A DNA stretch of 64,000 bases from NCBI RefSeq assembly GCF_003063335.1, contig NZ_NERX01000003.1, forward strand, positions 372,001 to 436,000. Direction: 5' to 3'. This DNA comes from Limnohabitans sp. MMS-10A-192 (GTDB taxonomy: Bacteria > Pseudomonadota > Gammaproteobacteria > Burkholderiales > Burkholderiaceae_C). Position 1 is the stretch's first letter. Each line of letters starts with the position of its first letter. Positions 18,633 to 28,545 of this stretch are shown piece by piece. The notes beneath the pieces were generated by a model that was not told the DNA's origin, made no database searches, and saw only the letters and a program-made list of their open reading frames with translations. Position numbers and translations under genes: made by a program.

Positions 18633-19104
18633 AGGTTTCCTTTGGCTGCGCGCACTTGGTTTAGCAACTTTTTGTCACAGGTGTCCCAATTAGGGGCTTA
18701 TGACAAAAGTATCCAAGATTTTTTGGAAATTTATATACGCCAAATGGCGTACATGTGACATTTCTGTAACTAATTATTAACGTCTCTTTTTTTGACTTTG
18801 CAGTTATTTTGTAGTCACAAAATACAAGTAAAAAAAGAACATCACCGTCAAAACTGACATTTCAAAATACAAATACAAACAATACCTTCAGGCTCTTAGT
18901 GACAGCGACAAGCCGGGGTCATGACAGGGATGGCGCCCGACCTCTGTCATGCTTGTCACTGGCAAAAATGGCGTGCAGCAGCCATCGCTTGACAGAAACG
19001 TCAAGCTCGTCGAAGGGAAGTCTGGATTGCCGCGCTTCGCTCGCAATGACAAGTCAAAGGGCTCGCAAGCACAAGTCAGGGGCTCGCGTTTCGGGCGCCA
19101 AGGC
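18633..19104. other. Intergenic region with the likely promoter of the OmpA-adhesin operon
   Basis: The 472 bp hold no supported gene. The part next to the ompA-like gene (about 18690-18890) is strikingly AT-rich for this genome, with runs of A and T, and is the natural place for the promoter and possibly H-NS-type silencing. No convincing -10/-35 pair could be fixed. Further out, 18988-19005 forms a hairpin (CTTGAC/GTCAAG, 6-nt loop), and 19021-19050 is a copy of a dispersed repeat. Confidence 0.5.
19021..19050 (+). repeat. Dispersed REP-like element, solo copy
   Basis: The 30 bp contain TGGATTGCCGCGCTTCGCTC followed by GCAATGAC. Related strings, some inverted, recur at 29.4, 39.05-39.12 and 40.97-41.06 kb, nearly always between genes. 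This looks like a small palindromic or REP/BIME-type family; no mobility gene is visible here. Confidence 0.6.
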
Positions 19105-19548
19105 TCAGGCGTTCATGCGCATGGGGATGGTGATGGGGCCGTCATTGATGAGCGAGACCTGCATGTCGGCGGCGAAGCGGCCTGTTTGCACCACGGGGTG
19201 AAGGGCGCGGGCTTGGCTGACGAAGTGGTCGTACAGGCGTCGGCCTTCGTCGGGTGCGGCGGCTTGGGTGAAGCTGGGGCGGTTGCCGCCCGCCACGTCG
19301 GCGGCCAGGGTGAATTGGCTCACCACGAGCATGCCGCCACCGACGTCTTGCACGCTGCGGTTCATCTTGCCGGCGTCGTCGCTGAAGATGCGCAGCTTGA
19401 GCATCTTGGCCAGCATTTTGTCGGCCACAGCGTCGGTGTCGCCTTTTTCGGCGCAGAGCAACACCAGCAGGCCGGCGCCGATCTGGCCGATGACTTCGTC
19501 ATCGACCCGCACGCTGGCTTGGCTGACGCGCTGGAGGATGGCGATCAT
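19105..19548 (-). CDS. dtd: D-aminoacyl-tRNA deacylase
   Basis: The 147-residue protein is the normal length of DTD, which hydrolyses D-amino acids mischarged on tRNA in the cytoplasm. Family hallmarks are all present: SQFTL at 77-81, [10 protein letters not shown] at 122-131 and the NDGPIT (Gly-cisPro) loop at 135-140. Its ATG overlaps the stop of the upstream cation-efflux gene in an ATGA arrangement, so the two are translationally coupled. Identity is secure. Confidence 0.97.
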   Translation of the reverse strand: MIAILQRVSQASVRVDDEVIGQIGAGLLVLLCAEKGDTDAVADKMLAKMLKLRIFSDDAGKMNRSVQDVGGGMLVVSQFTLAADVAGGNRPSFTQAAAPDEGRRLYDHFVSQARALHPVVQTGRFAADMQVSLINDGPITIPMRMNA

Positions 19549-20471
19549 TTCAGGTCGCGGGGGTCGTCGAAGTGGGCTTCGACATCACTGGGCAAGAGCT
19601 GGATGCTGGCACGCAGGCCGGGCACTTCGCTCATGAGGGCTTGTTCGACGCTGGTGCGCAGGGCGGCGGCGCGGCCCAGGGTCCAGCTGGCGGGCATGTG
19701 CATGTGGACGTCGACGAATCGGCGTTGTCCGGCTTTGCGGGTGGTGAGGTGGTCGAAGCGGATGATTTCGACGTCGCCGCGCTGGTGGGCAAAGCCTTGC
19801 AGGACGGTGTGGATGTCGGCCATGACCTCGGCTTCCACCGCTTCGTCCATGAGGCCTTGCGAGGATTCCCAAACGAGGTGGGCGCCTTCTCTCAGGATGT
19901 TGAGGGCGACGCCGATGGCGACGACGGCGTCGAGCCAGAGCCAGCCGGTGACGCTGACCAGCGCGATGCCGAGCACGACGCCTGCAGACGTCCAGACGTC
20001 GGTGACCAGGTGGCGGGCATCGGCTTGCAGCGCCAGCGAGCGGTGCTGTTTGGCAGCGCGGAACATGAGCCAAGCCAGCACGCCATTGAGGGCTGAGCTG
20101 CCGACCGACAGGGCCAGGCCCAGGCCGACTTGCTCCAGCGGTTGGGGGTCAAATATGCGGTGTGCGGCGGCCCAGACGATGCCCAAGGCCGCCACGATGA
20201 TGAGGATGCCTTCGAAGCCTGAGGAGAAGTATTCGGCTTTGTGGTGGCCGTAGGGGTGGTCTTCGTCGGGCGGCATTTCGGCCACGGTGACCATCATGAG
20301 GCCGAAGATGGCACTGGCCAGGTTGACCAGGGATTCCATGGCGTCAGACAACAGGCCGACCGAGTCGGTGAGCCACCAGGCCAGGGTTTTGAGGGCGATG
20401 GTGACCAGGGCCACCACCACCGAGGCCCAAAGCATGCGCTTGGGGGTCATCCAGGCATCGAGTTGTTTCAT
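19545..20471 (-). CDS. Cation diffusion facilitator family metal efflux protein
   Basis: This 308-residue membrane protein has the CDF layout: about six transmembrane helices, then a soluble C-terminal domain from about residue 210. [11 protein letters not shown] in TM2 and HLVTDVWTS in TM5 carry the acidic and His residues that bind the transported metal; [13 protein letters not shown] lies in the first loop region. The family exports Zn, Fe, Co or Cd by proton antiport. FieF/YiiP is the nearest familiar relative, but the metal cannot be told. I chose ATG 20471 (MKQLDAW); the frame continues upstream into the tyrS 3' end with unrelated sequence. It is coupled to dtd by an ATGA overlap. Confidence 0.9.
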   Translation of the reverse strand: MKQLDAWMTPKRMLWASVVVALVTIALKTLAWWLTDSVGLLSDAMESLVNLASAIFGLMMVTVAEMPPDEDHPYGHHKAEYFSSGFEGILIIVAALGIVWAAAHRIFDPQPLEQVGLGLALSVGSSALNGVLAWLMFRAAKQHRSLALQADARHLVTDVWTSAGVVLGIALVSVTGWLWLDAVVAIGVALNILREGAHLVWESSQGLMDEAVEAEVMADIHTVLQGFAHQRGDVEIIRFDHLTTRKAGQRRFVDVHMHMPASWTLGRAAALRTSVEQALMSEVPGLRASIQLLPSDVEAHFDDPRDLK

Positions 20472-20532
20472 GCTTTGAGGATACTCCGCCGCGGTGCAGC
20501 GCTGGTGACGCACCGGCGCTGCAGCGGCGCGA

Positions 20533-21765
20533 TCAGGCCAGGGTGACTTTGGCGAATTTGCGTTTGCCCACTTGCACGACGTAGGTGCCCGCCTCCAGTT
20601 TGAGGCCTTTGTCACTGATGACAATGGAGTCAATGCGCACGCCACCGCCGTCAATCAGGCGACCGGCTTCTGTGGTGGAGGGGGCCAGGCCCGCCGATTT
20701 GAGCAAGGCGCCAATGCCCATGGGCGCACCGGACAGGGCGACCTCGGGGATGTCGTCGGGCACGCCGCCTTTGCTGCGGTTGATGAAGTCTTGCTCGGCC
20801 GCTTCTGCAGCGGCTGCGCTGTGGAAGCGGGTGGTGATTTCCTTGGCCAGCATGACCTTGGCGTCTTTGGGGTTGCGCCCGCCTTCGATTTCTTTTTTGA
20901 GGGCTTCGATCTCGGCCATGGACTTGAAGGACAGCAGCGTGTACCAGCGCCACATGAGGGTGTCGGAGATGCTGAGCACTTTGGCGAACATGCTGTTGGC
21001 TTCTTCGGTGATGCCGATGTAGTTGTTCTTGGACTTGGACATTTTGTCCACGCCGTCCAGGCCTTCGAGCAGGGGCATGGTCAGGATGCATTGCTGGTCC
21101 TGGCCGTATTCGGCTTGCAGGTGGCGGCCCATGAGCAGGTTGAATTTCTGGTCGGTGCCGCCCAGTTCCAGATCACTCTTGAGCGCCACGGAGTCGTACC
21201 CTTGCATGAGCGGGTACAAAAATTCGTGCACGCTGATGGGGGTGCCTGCGTGGAAGCGGTCGTGGAAGTCGTTGCGCTCCATCATGCGGGCCACGGTGTA
21301 TTTGGCCGCCAACTGGATCATGCCCATGGAGCCCAATGGAAGCGACCACTCACTGTTGTAGCGGATTTCGGTCTTGGCGGGGTCCAGCACGAGGCTCGCT
21401 TGCTTGTAATAAGTCTCGGCGTTGAGCTTGATCTGCTCGGGCGTGAGCGGCGGGCGGGTGCTGTTGCGGCCCGACGGGTCACCGATCAGGCTGGTGAAGT
21501 CGCCGATCAGGAAGATGACTTGATGCCCCAGATCTTGCAACTGGCGCATTTTGTTGAGCACCACGGTGTGACCGATGTGGATGTCGGGCGCGGTCGGGTC
21601 CAGGCCCAGCTTGATGCGCAGGGGCACGCCTGTGGCTTCGGATTTGGCCAGTTTTTGCAGCCAGTCTTCTTTGGGGATCAGTTCTTCGCAGCCGCGCAAA
21701 GTGACCTCCAAAGCATTCAAAACCGAGTCCGTGACTGGGAACTTTGTAACAAGCGCTTGATTCAT
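20533..21765 (-). CDS. tyrS: Tyrosyl-tRNA synthetase
   Basis: The 410-residue protein charges tRNA-Tyr in the cytoplasm. The class I signatures are present: HIGH at 63-66 and KMSKS in [13 protein letters not shown] near residue 240. The C-terminal ~70 residues form an S4 RNA-binding domain ([13 protein letters not shown]). The length and the intact HIGH motif suit the TyrRZ/TyrS2-like group common in proteobacteria. The start MNQALVTKF at 21765 is preferred over an upstream in-frame extension that lacks homology. It is divergent from the M23 peptidase gene. Confidence 0.97.
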   Translation of the reverse strand: MNQALVTKFPVTDSVLNALEVTLRGCEELIPKEDWLQKLAKSEATGVPLRIKLGLDPTAPDIHIGHTVVLNKMRQLQDLGHQVIFLIGDFTSLIGDPSGRNSTRPPLTPEQIKLNAETYYKQASLVLDPAKTEIRYNSEWSLPLGSMGMIQLAAKYTVARMMERNDFHDRFHAGTPISVHEFLYPLMQGYDSVALKSDLELGGTDQKFNLLMGRHLQAEYGQDQQCILTMPLLEGLDGVDKMSKSKNNYIGITEEANSMFAKVLSISDTLMWRWYTLLSFKSMAEIEALKKEIEGGRNPKDAKVMLAKEITTRFHSAAAAEAAEQDFINRSKGGVPDDIPEVALSGAPMGIGALLKSAGLAPSTTEAGRLIDGGGVRIDSIVISDKGLKLEAGTYVVQVGKRKFAKVTLA

Positions 21766-21908
21766 AAAGGTTTTTTCTGGAGTCAAATGGGCTCGGGCGG
21801 TAAACTCTGCTCCTTGCCAAGGCCTCCATTTTAGGTGGATGCGCTTGCCCCTCCTTTTGTTGAACTGCCGCACGTCTGTGTCGCAGCTTCAATGCAACCG
21901 TGAATTGA

Positions 21909-23375
21909 ATGCCTTTTTTGAATGATTTCAAGACCCGACTGGGTGCGTTGCTGATCAAGCTGTTGGTTCAGGGCACTTTGGCTCTGGGCGCAGCTTTGTC
22001 GAGCATTCAACGTGCCTTGGCCTGGTTGGACGGCCAGCACCCGCAACTGACTCAGTGGCTGAATGCCCTGCGCACTTGGGTGCTGCGTCACCCCAAAATG
22101 ATCAGCAGCACCGTGGCCTCCGTGTTGATGGCCACCGGCGCAGGCGCTTTTGCCATTGCCAATTTGGGTCCTGACATTTCTGACCAACCGGTGGTCAGTG
22201 TCTCCGTGCCTGTTGAAGTGGCCGATTTGGCAGCGCAAGCGCTGGCCATTGAGCAAACCGAGCTGAACTTGACCCGTTCGGATCTGACCCGCACTGCGGA
22301 TACGCCCGAGAGCTTGTTGCGTCGCATGGGTGTGGTGGATCCGCAAGTGGCCGCCTTCTTGCGCAAGAACCCTTTGGCCAAGGAGGCGTTGTTGCGCTCG
22401 GGCCGTACGGTGTCGGCCGAGGTCAACAACCAAAAGCAATTACGCCAGTTGAGCGTGCGTTGGTTGCGCAATGAAACGGACACCGCTTTCCAGCGTTTGG
22501 TGGTGACGCGTACTGCCCAAGGCTTGCAAGCCGTTCAGACGTCTGCCGCAATGAACACCAGCGTGCGCATGACCGGCGGCACGGTGGCCAGTTCGCTGTA
22601 TGCAGCGGCTGATGAAGCCCGTTTGCCCGACCCCGTGATCAGCCAGCTGACTGATATCTTCTCGAGTCAGATCGACTTCCACCGCACTTTGCGCAAAGGC
22701 GCTCGTTTCGCGGTGGTTTATGAGGTGCTGGAGGCCGATGGCGAGCCCATCCGCACTGGGCGCGTGTTGAGTGCCGAGTTCAACAACGACAACAAACTTT
22801 ACCAAGCGGTTTGGTTCCAGGAGCCCGGTCAAAAGGGCAATTACTACGCGTTGGATGGCAAGAGTCTGCGCCGCGCTTACCTGGCGGCACCTGTGGCTTT
22901 TTCTCGCAAGACCAGCGGCATGGGCATGCGACTGCACCCCATTTTCCAGACGCTTCAAAAGCACAACGGTGTGGACTACGCCGCACCGACCGGTACCCCC
23001 GCGATGTCGATTGGCGATGGTGTGGTCGATTTTGCAGGTGTACAAGGCGGCTACGGCAATGTGGTGATCGTGCGCCACAGCCCCAGCCACAGCACGGTCT
23101 ACGCCCACCTGAGCCGCATCCAAGTGAGCAAAGGCCAGTCCATTCAAAAGGGCCAGACGATTGGCGCCGTGGGCAGCACCGGCTGGTCCACCGGCCCTCA
23201 TCTGCATTTTGAGTTCCGCGTCAATGGCGCACACGTCGATCCGCAAAGCGTGATACAGCAAGCGCAAGCTACGCCGATCTCGCCAGCGGCCATGGCCCGC
23301 TTCAATGCGGCTGTGAAATACGCCAAGTCTCAATTCGAGGCTGCGGCGCTGATGCGCGACACCAACGAGTTGTGA
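21909..23375 (+). CDS. M23 family cell-wall endopeptidase, membrane anchored
   Basis: The 488-residue protein has a cytoplasmic N-terminal segment, one membrane segment at about 64-86, and a long periplasmic part. Residues ~340-440 form the LytM/M23 zinc domain with HNGVDYAAP (H352, D356) and HLHFEF (H431, H433), so the zinc ligands are intact and it should cut peptidoglycan cross-links. The preceding region resembles the OapA/Csd3-like inhibitory domains of MepM-type enzymes. A canonical terminator follows directly, so it is probably monocistronic. Confidence 0.92.
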   Translation: MPFLNDFKTRLGALLIKLLVQGTLALGAALSSIQRALAWLDGQHPQLTQWLNALRTWVLRHPKMISSTVASVLMATGAGAFAIANLGPDISDQPVVSVSVPVEVADLAAQALAIEQTELNLTRSDLTRTADTPESLLRRMGVVDPQVAAFLRKNPLAKEALLRSGRTVSAEVNNQKQLRQLSVRWLRNETDTAFQRLVVTRTAQGLQAVQTSAAMNTSVRMTGGTVASSLYAAADEARLPDPVISQLTDIFSSQIDFHRTLRKGARFAVVYEVLEADGEPIRTGRVLSAEFNNDNKLYQAVWFQEPGQKGNYYALDGKSLRRAYLAAPVAFSRKTSGMGMRLHPIFQTLQKHNGVDYAAPTGTPAMSIGDGVVDFAGVQGGYGNVVIVRHSPSHSTVYAHLSRIQVSKGQSIQKGQTIGAVGSTGWSTGPHLHFEFRVNGAHVDPQSVIQQAQATPISPAAMARFNAAVKYAKSQFEAAALMRDTNEL

Positions 23376-23380
23376 TCTAC

Positions 23381-23404
23381 AAAAGGACCTTCGGGTCCTT
23401 TTTT
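23381..23404 (+). terminator. Rho-independent terminator of the M23 peptidase gene
   Basis: AAAAGGACC, a TTCG tetraloop and GGTCC followed by six T form a stable hairpin starting 5 bp after the stop codon. It overlaps the upstream region of anmK. Confidence 0.93.
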
Positions 23405-23453
23405 GATGGCATCATCACGGTCCTTGTTGCCGCTCTTTTCTGACACGCCCTCC

Positions 23454-24593
23454 ATGCCCTCCCGTCTCTACATTGGCCTGATGTCAGGCACATCCTTGGA
23501 CGGCGTCGATGGCGTGCTGGCCCGCATCCACGAAAACGGTCAGATGCAGGTCGAAGGCCATGCTTTCCGACCTTTTGACGCCCCCTTTCGCGAAGCCTTG
23601 CTGGCACTGAACCAAAGCGGCCCCGACGAACTGCACCGAGCTGCTTTGGCTGGCAATCGGGTGTCGCGGCATTACGCTCAGGTGGTCGGTGATTTGCTGA
23701 CACAGACTTCGCTCAAGCCCCAAGACATCACCGCGGTCGGCGCTCACGGCCAAACCGTACGCCATCGGCCGCTGGAGTTTGATGGCGACGATGCCGCACA
23801 GCAAGCGGCTGTGGGGTACACGATCCAGCTGATCAATGCCGCTTTACTGGCAGAGCTGACCGACATTGATGTGGTGGCCGATTTTCGCAGCCGCGATCTG
23901 GCCGCTGGCGGCCAGGGTGCACCGCTGGTGCCCGCGTTTCACCAAGGTGTTTTTGGCCTGCCCGGTCAATGCGTGGCGGCGATGAACATTGGCGGCATTT
24001 CCAACATCAGCGTCTTGCACGCCGATGGCTCGGTGCAAGGCTGGGACTGTGGGCCCGGCAACGCCTTGATGGATTTTTGGTGCCAGCAGCACTCCGGCCA
24101 AACCTTTGATCGCGACGGCGCTTGGGCTGCAACTGGCACGGTGCATGCGGACTTGCTGCACAGCTTGCTGAGCGAAGATTTTTTAAGCCGCGTCCCGCCC
24201 AAGAGCACAGGGCGTGATCTGTTCAATCCGGCATGGCTGGAACAGCACCTGCGCGCATTTGACAAGCTCTCTGCGGTGGATGTGCAAGCCACCTTGACCG
24301 AGTTCACGGCCTTGGCTTGTGCCATGGATGTCAGCGTGCATGCCGCCAAGGCTCAAAGGCTGATCGTGTGCGGTGGGGGGGCCTTGAATGGGCACTTGAT
24401 GCGCCGGCTGTCAGCGCACCTGCCGGGCATGGACGTGGTCAGCAGCGAGCAGTGTGGTCTGCCGCCGTTGCAGGTAGAGGCTGCCGCTTTTGCCTGGTTG
24501 GCCTTCAAGGCACTGCGCCGCGAAACGGCCAGCCTGAAAAGCGTCACGGGCGCCAGAGGCGCCCGTGTCTTGGGGGCGCTGTATCCACGCTGA
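23454..24593 (+). CDS. anmK: Anhydro-N-acetylmuramic acid kinase
   Basis: The 379-residue protein phosphorylates anhydroMurNAc released during wall turnover, returning it to MurNAc-6-P. The ATP-binding opening GLMSGTSLDGVD is at about residues 8-19. Also visible are GAHGQTVRHRP, DFRSRDLAAGGQGAPLVPAFH, NIGGISN, CGPGNALMD and a C-terminal CGGGALNGHLMRRL. I chose ATG 23454 (MPSRLYIG) because the 17-residue upstream extension begins inside the preceding terminator. Lying next to a wall endopeptidase fits a peptidoglycan-recycling role. Confidence 0.95.
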   Translation: MPSRLYIGLMSGTSLDGVDGVLARIHENGQMQVEGHAFRPFDAPFREALLALNQSGPDELHRAALAGNRVSRHYAQVVGDLLTQTSLKPQDITAVGAHGQTVRHRPLEFDGDDAAQQAAVGYTIQLINAALLAELTDIDVVADFRSRDLAAGGQGAPLVPAFHQGVFGLPGQCVAAMNIGGISNISVLHADGSVQGWDCGPGNALMDFWCQQHSGQTFDRDGAWAATGTVHADLLHSLLSEDFLSRVPPKSTGRDLFNPAWLEQHLRAFDKLSAVDVQATLTEFTALACAMDVSVHAAKAQRLIVCGGGALNGHLMRRLSAHLPGMDVVSSEQCGLPPLQVEAAAFAWLAFKALRRETASLKSVTGARGARVLGALYPR

Positions 24594-24638
24594 CCCCCGG
24601 TGATGTGTGTGGCGAGCCGTGCTCGCCTGCTTGCTTTA

Positions 24639-25004
24639 TCAGGTCGAAAAAGAAGAACCGCAGCCGCAAGTGGATGTGGCGTTCGGATTCTTGATGACAA
24701 ACTGCGCGCCCTGCAGGTCTTCTTTGTAGTCGATCTCAGCGCCAATCAGGTATTGGTAGCTCATGGCGTCAATCAACAAGGACACGCCATTTTTGCTCAT
24801 GGTGGTGTCGTCTTCGTTGGTGATTTCATCGAAGGTGAAGCCGTACTGAAAGCCCGAGCAGCCACCCCCCTGGACGAACACGCGCAGCTTCAGGTCGGGG
24901 TTGCCTTCTTCCGCGATCAGGTCGGCCACTTTGGCGGCAGCGCTGTCGGTGAAGACAATCGGTGCGGGCATTTCGGTCTGGATGTTTTCTGCAACTGCGC
25001 TCAT
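24639..25004 (-). CDS. erpA: Iron-sulfur cluster insertion protein ErpA (A-type carrier)
   Basis: The 121-residue A-type carrier delivers Fe-S clusters to apoproteins, such as IspG and IspH in other bacteria. The three cluster cysteines are in place: C49 in GGGCSGFQY, and C113 and C115 in the C-terminal CGCGSSF. CCCGGAGAAACACC gives a good ribosome site before ATG 25004. It is convergent with anmK, with only 45 bp between them. Family (ErpA rather than IscA) is judged from the extended N-terminus and Betaproteobacterial context. Confidence 0.93.
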   Translation of the reverse strand: MSAVAENIQTEMPAPIVFTDSAAAKVADLIAEEGNPDLKLRVFVQGGGCSGFQYGFTFDEITNEDDTTMSKNGVSLLIDAMSYQYLIGAEIDYKEDLQGAQFVIKNPNATSTCGCGSSFST

Positions 25005-25118
25005 GGTGTTTCTCCGGGATCAATGGTGAATAGTATAGCGCCGCAGTAGGTTATTCCCGTTCACCCAAGCCATTAACGCTACTGGCGTTGGGGGTATGCC
25101 CACGGTGATTTGCCCAAC

Positions 25119-25153
25119 AAAAAAGCCGCAGCGGCGAACCGTTGCGGCTTTTG
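25119..25153 (-). terminator. Rho-independent terminator of rplM-rpsI
   Basis: Read on the minus strand, AAAAGCCGCAACGG, a short loop and CCGCTGCGGC are followed by a T run. It starts about 18 bp after the rpsI stop. Confidence 0.9.
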
Positions 25154-25171
25154 GCAAAACAAGAAAGCGGA

Positions 25172-25564
25172 TTAACGCTTCGAGAATTGCTTGCGGCGGC
25201 GAGCAGAGTGCAAGCCAACCTTTTTACGTTCGACTTCACGGGCGTCGCGAGTGACGAAACCAGCTTGGCTCAGCATAGGCTTGAGCGTTGCGTCGTAGTC
25301 AATCAGGGCGCGGGTGATGCCGTGGCGCGATGCGCCGGCTTGACCGGATTCGCCACCGCCGTGCACGTTGATCATGATGTCGAAAGTTTCGGCATGGTTG
25401 GTCAACATGAGGGGTTGCTTGGCGATCATGATCGAAGTTTCGCGGCCGAAGTAGGCTTGGATGTCCTTGCCGTTGACCGTGATCTTGCCAGTGCCTTTTT
25501 TCAGAAACACGCGGGCGACGCTGGATTTGCGACGGCCTGTGCCATTGTTCCATTCACCAATCAT
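25172..25564 (-). CDS. rpsI: 30S ribosomal protein S9
   Basis: The 130-residue protein has the normal S9 length. It carries [17 protein letters not shown] near the start, the [11 protein letters not shown] segment, and the basic C-terminal tail ending in RRRKQFSKR that reaches the P-site tRNA. It lies 11 bp downstream of rplM in the conserved rplM-rpsI pair, with GGAGCC-type ribosome binding just before ATG 25564. Confidence 0.98.
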   Translation of the reverse strand: MIGEWNNGTGRRKSSVARVFLKKGTGKITVNGKDIQAYFGRETSIMIAKQPLMLTNHAETFDIMINVHGGGESGQAGASRHGITRALIDYDATLKPMLSQAGFVTRDAREVERKKVGLHSARRRKQFSKR

Positions 25565-25575
25565 CTCAAGGCTCC

Positions 25576-26007
25576 TTAGATGTCCAGCACTTTAGGCTGT
25601 TGGGCGGTGTGTGGGTGCTCAGCGCCACCATACACCTTGAGTTTCTTGATCATGGCGTAACCGAGTGGGCCCTTGGGCAGCATGCCCTTGACAGCCTTCT
25701 CGAGTGCGCGGCCAGGGTGCTTGGCTTGCATGTCGCGGAAGTTGGTTGCAGTGATACCGCCGGGATAGCCCGAGTGACGGTAATACACTTTGTCGATGGT
25801 CTTGGTGCCAGTCACTTTGAGCTGGGCAGCATTGATGATGACGATGAAGTCACCGGTATCGACGTGAGGCGTGTAAATGGCCTTGTGTTTGCCGCGCAAA
25901 CGGAGAGCAACTTCGCTGGCTACTCGTCCGAGGACCTTGTCGGTCGCGTCAATCACAAACCACTCGTGCACGACCTCAGCGGGTTTTGCGCTGAAAGTTG
26001 TTGTCAT
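25576..26007 (-). CDS. rplM: 50S ribosomal protein L13
   Basis: The 143-residue protein matches L13: [16 protein letters not shown] at about 17-32, [25 protein letters not shown] and [16 protein letters not shown] 26007 ([12 protein letters not shown]) fits the family length; the in-frame extension upstream does not. The leader of about 150 bases follows a TATAAT box. Confidence 0.98.
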   Translation of the reverse strand: MTTTFSAKPAEVVHEWFVIDATDKVLGRVASEVALRLRGKHKAIYTPHVDTGDFIVIINAAQLKVTGTKTIDKVYYRHSGYPGGITATNFRDMQAKHPGRALEKAVKGMLPKGPLGYAMIKKLKVYGGAEHPHTAQQPKVLDI

Positions 26008-26154
26008 GAGTTTTCTCTTTGAAGAAAGGTTTGTTGGGTCCTTTTCCACGGTCGGTGCTCCTCTGTTGGGAGCCTCTTAGGTGGGAATTTGCCCCCGCCT
26101 TTACAGGCTTGGGCGTCTTCGCCGCGGGACCACTGAATCGCTGCGAAGCCTGCC

Positions 26155-26160
26155 ATTATA
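26155..26160 (-). promoter_or_regulatory. -10 box of the rplM promoter
   Basis: Minus-strand TATAAT sits in CGTATAATNGCAGGCTTC, a string almost the same as the ahcY promoter at 35.66 kb. It would give a leader of about 145 bases before rplM. No good -35 box was found at the usual spacing. Confidence 0.6.
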
Positions 26161-26203
26161 CGAAAAATCAAGGACTTGCGGGGATATTGGTTACCATCGG
26201 TGC

Positions 26204-27094
26204 ATGTTCAGTTATCGACACGCCTTCCACGCCGGCAACCATGCGGATGTGCTCAAGCACATCACCTTGCTGGCGACCATGCGCCACCTCATGCAAAAAG
26301 AGGCCGGCATCACCTTGATCGACACCCATTCCGGCGCGGGCTTGTACCGCCTGGACGGCGATTACTCCCAAAAAGGCGCTGAGGCCCAGGACGGTTTGTT
26401 CAAACTGCTGGCGGCCCTGGAAAAACTGGACAGCATTCCAGAACCCATCGAAGACTATCTGGCGCAGATCGCGAGCTTCAACGCCAATGGCGAGGCCCGG
26501 GTCTACCCCGGCTCACCTTTTTTGATGCAGCGCCTGATGCGCCACGAGTCGCGCGACCGCCTGCGCCTGTTTGAGCTGCACCCCACCGACAGCAAGTCGC
26601 TGATGTCCAACATCGCCCAATTGGAGGCGGGCCGCACCGTCACCGTGAGCCGCGAAGATGGCTTTGAGGCACTCAAGAAGCTGTTGCCGCCACCGGCATC
26701 GGCCACCGGCTCCAAACGCGCCATGGTGCTGATTGACCCCAGCTACGAGATCAAGTCGGATTACGTCAAGGTCGCGAACGTCATTCAGGAATACCTCAAA
26801 CGTTTCTCGACCGGCACCTATCTGGTCTGGTACCCGATCATCCCGCGCCCCGAAGCGCACGAGCTGCCCCGCCGTTTGCGCACGCTGGCCAACCAGGCGC
26901 AAAAGCCCTGGCTCAACGCCACCTTGGCCATTGGCCGTGGCCCTGGCGACGTCGGCGGCCTGGTGGCCAGTGGCATGTTCATGATCAACCCGCCCTTCAC
27001 CCTGAAGGACCAGATCCGCAAGGCGCTGGACGTGGTGGGCCCCGCACTGGCGCGTGGCACGGGCAAGGAATGGAAAGTCGAATCCTCATCCTGA
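26204..27094 (+). CDS. rlmJ: 23S rRNA (adenine-2030-N6)-methyltransferase
   Basis: The 296-residue protein opens with MFSYRHAFHAGNHADVLKH, the RlmJ signature, and has the SAM-binding stretch TLIDTHSGAGLY at about 38-49. The N6-adenine MTase catalytic motif appears as LIDPSYE near residue 180; the usual form is DPPYE, so the second Pro is Ser here. GGLVASGMFMINPPF follows near the C-terminus. ATG 26204 is chosen because the conserved family N-terminus begins there. It is divergent from rplM. Confidence 0.95.
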   Translation: MFSYRHAFHAGNHADVLKHITLLATMRHLMQKEAGITLIDTHSGAGLYRLDGDYSQKGAEAQDGLFKLLAALEKLDSIPEPIEDYLAQIASFNANGEARVYPGSPFLMQRLMRHESRDRLRLFELHPTDSKSLMSNIAQLEAGRTVTVSREDGFEALKKLLPPPASATGSKRAMVLIDPSYEIKSDYVKVANVIQEYLKRFSTGTYLVWYPIIPRPEAHELPRRLRTLANQAQKPWLNATLAIGRGPGDVGGLVASGMFMINPPFTLKDQIRKALDVVGPALARGTGKEWKVESSS

Positions 27095-27136
27095 GGCTCG
27101 CCCCGGCTCAGGGAAAGTCCTGAGCACAAGGGCTTT

Positions 27137-27164
27137 AATTAACCGACCGATCGGTCGGTTAATT
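27137..27164. promoter_or_regulatory. 28-bp perfect palindrome upstream of paaA, likely repressor operator
   Basis: The half-site AATTAACCGACCGA is followed at once by its exact inverted complement. It ends just before a TATACT -10 box at 27167-27172, so a bound protein would block the promoter. TetR-family regulators (PaaR) control paa operons in Betaproteobacteria, and such palindromes suit TetR dimers. The regulator gene is not in the window, so its identity is inferred. Confidence 0.75.
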
Positions 27165-27166
27165 GC

Positions 27167-27172
27167 TATACT
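27167..27172 (+). promoter_or_regulatory. -10 box of the paaABCDE promoter
   Basis: TATACT lies 48 bp before the paaA ATG and directly abuts the palindromic operator. The -35 region would fall inside the palindrome. AGGAG at about 27209 serves as the ribosome site for paaA. Confidence 0.6.
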
Positions 27173-27220
27173 CGCTTCTGCGCCACGATCATTCCATCCT
27201 GTCAGGCGCAGGAGAAGCCC

Positions 27221-28249
27221 ATGTACACGCAATCTTTCAGCGTATCCGACCAGGATGACGCGAAGTCAGCCGGCCTGAAGGCCGTGCCCAAGCAAGTCAG
27301 CGCCAGCGAACAAGCGCTGCAAGCTCAATTCGATGCACGCATCGACGCCGATGGCCGCGTCGAGCCCCGCGAGTGGATGCCAGAGGCCTACCGCAAGACC
27401 CTGGTGCGCCAGATCAGCCAACACGCCCACAGCGAAATCGTGGGCATGCTGCCCGAAGGCAACTGGATCAGCCGCGCCCCCAGCTTGAAGCGCAAGGCCA
27501 TCTTGATTGCCAAAGTGCAAGACGAAGGCGGCCACGGCCTGTACCTGTACAGCGCCGCCGAAACCCTGGGCACCAGCCGCGACCAGATGCTGGACGCGCT
27601 GCACACCGGCAAAGCCAAATACAGCTCCATTTTCAACTACCCCACGCTCAACTGGGCCGATGTGGGCGTGGTCGGCTGGCTGGTCGATGGCGCGGCCATC
27701 ATGAACCAGATCCCGCTGTGCCGCTGCTCGTATGGCCCTTACGCCCGCGCCATGGTGCGGGTGTGCAAAGAAGAGTCCTTCCACCAGCGCCAGGGCTACG
27801 AAGCTTTGCTGGTGATGATGCAAGGCACCGCCGAGCAAAAAGCCATGGTGCAAGACGCCGTCAACCGCTGGTGGTGGAAGTGCCTGGCCATGTTCGGGCC
27901 GCCCGACGCCGACAGCCCCAACAGCGCGCAAGGCATGCGCTGGGGCATCAAGCGCATCAGCAACGACGACCTGCGCCAGAAGTTTGTAGACGCCACCGTG
28001 CCGCAAGCCAAGGTCTTGGGCGTGACCTTGCCCGACCCCGATCTGAAGTGGAACGAAGCGCGCCAAGCGCACGACTACGGTCAGATCGACTGGGACGAGT
28101 TCTGGGCCACCGTCAACGGCAATGGCCCTTGCAACAAGGAGCGCTTGGGCGCCCGCGTCAAGGCCTGGAACGATGGCGCCTGGGTGCGCGAAGCGGCTCT
28201 GGCCCACGCCAAGAAACAACAGCAACGTCAAATGAAGGAGGCCGCATGA
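27221..28249 (+). CDS. paaA: Phenylacetyl-CoA 1,2-epoxidase catalytic subunit PaaA
   Basis: The 342-residue subunit holds the diiron centre that epoxidises the ring of phenylacetyl-CoA, committing phenylacetate to aerobic degradation. Carboxylate and His ligand motifs are visible: [29 protein letters not shown] and [13 protein letters not shown]. The last codons overlap the paaB start (ATGA). First gene of paaABCDE, behind a palindromic operator. Confidence 0.97.
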   Translation: MYTQSFSVSDQDDAKSAGLKAVPKQVSASEQALQAQFDARIDADGRVEPREWMPEAYRKTLVRQISQHAHSEIVGMLPEGNWISRAPSLKRKAILIAKVQDEGGHGLYLYSAAETLGTSRDQMLDALHTGKAKYSSIFNYPTLNWADVGVVGWLVDGAAIMNQIPLCRCSYGPYARAMVRVCKEESFHQRQGYEALLVMMQGTAEQKAMVQDAVNRWWWKCLAMFGPPDADSPNSAQGMRWGIKRISNDDLRQKFVDATVPQAKVLGVTLPDPDLKWNEARQAHDYGQIDWDEFWATVNGNGPCNKERLGARVKAWNDGAWVREAALAHAKKQQQRQMKEAA

Positions 28250-28545
28250 GCGCCACACCTGCACTGAAAGAATGGCCCCTGTGGGAAGTTTTTGTCCGCT
28301 CCAAGCAAGGCCTGGAGCACAAGCATTGCGGCAGCCTGCACGCATCGGATTCCGAGCACGCCCTGCAAATGGCGCGCGATGTGTACACCCGCCGCCAAGA
28401 AGGTGTGAGCATCTGGGTCGTGCCCTCGGCCAGCATCTCGGCGAGCGAGCCCAATGACAAGCCCGAGTTCTTTGATCCGGCCAGCGACAAGGTGTACCGC
28501 CACCCGACTTTCTATGAAATCCCAGAAGAAGTGGGACACATGTGA
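28246..28545 (+). CDS. paaB: Phenylacetyl-CoA epoxidase subunit PaaB
   Basis: The 99-residue protein has the PaaB pattern [25 protein letters not shown], then [20 protein letters not shown], and ends with [14 protein letters not shown]. PaaB bridges the PaaAC heterodimers in the oxygenase complex. It overlaps paaA upstream (ATGA) and the paaC GTG start downstream. Confidence 0.97.
   Translation: MSATPALKEWPLWEVFVRSKQGLEHKHCGSLHASDSEHALQMARDVYTRRQEGVSIWVVPSASISASEPNDKPEFFDPASDKVYRHPTFYEIPEEVGHM

Noticed and set aside
18690..18890. Small gene or RNA in the AT-rich stretch upstream of the OmpA-like gene
   Set aside because: No start with ribosome site and useful length and no recognised RNA pattern; better explained as promoter DNA.
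20572..21834. Plus-strand frame of 420 codons opposite tyrS
   Set aside because: Antisense shadow of a clearly identified tyrosyl-tRNA synthetase.
26008..26203. Autoregulatory L13 leader structure
   Set aside because: The leader is long enough, but I could not draw a convincing conserved structure by eye.
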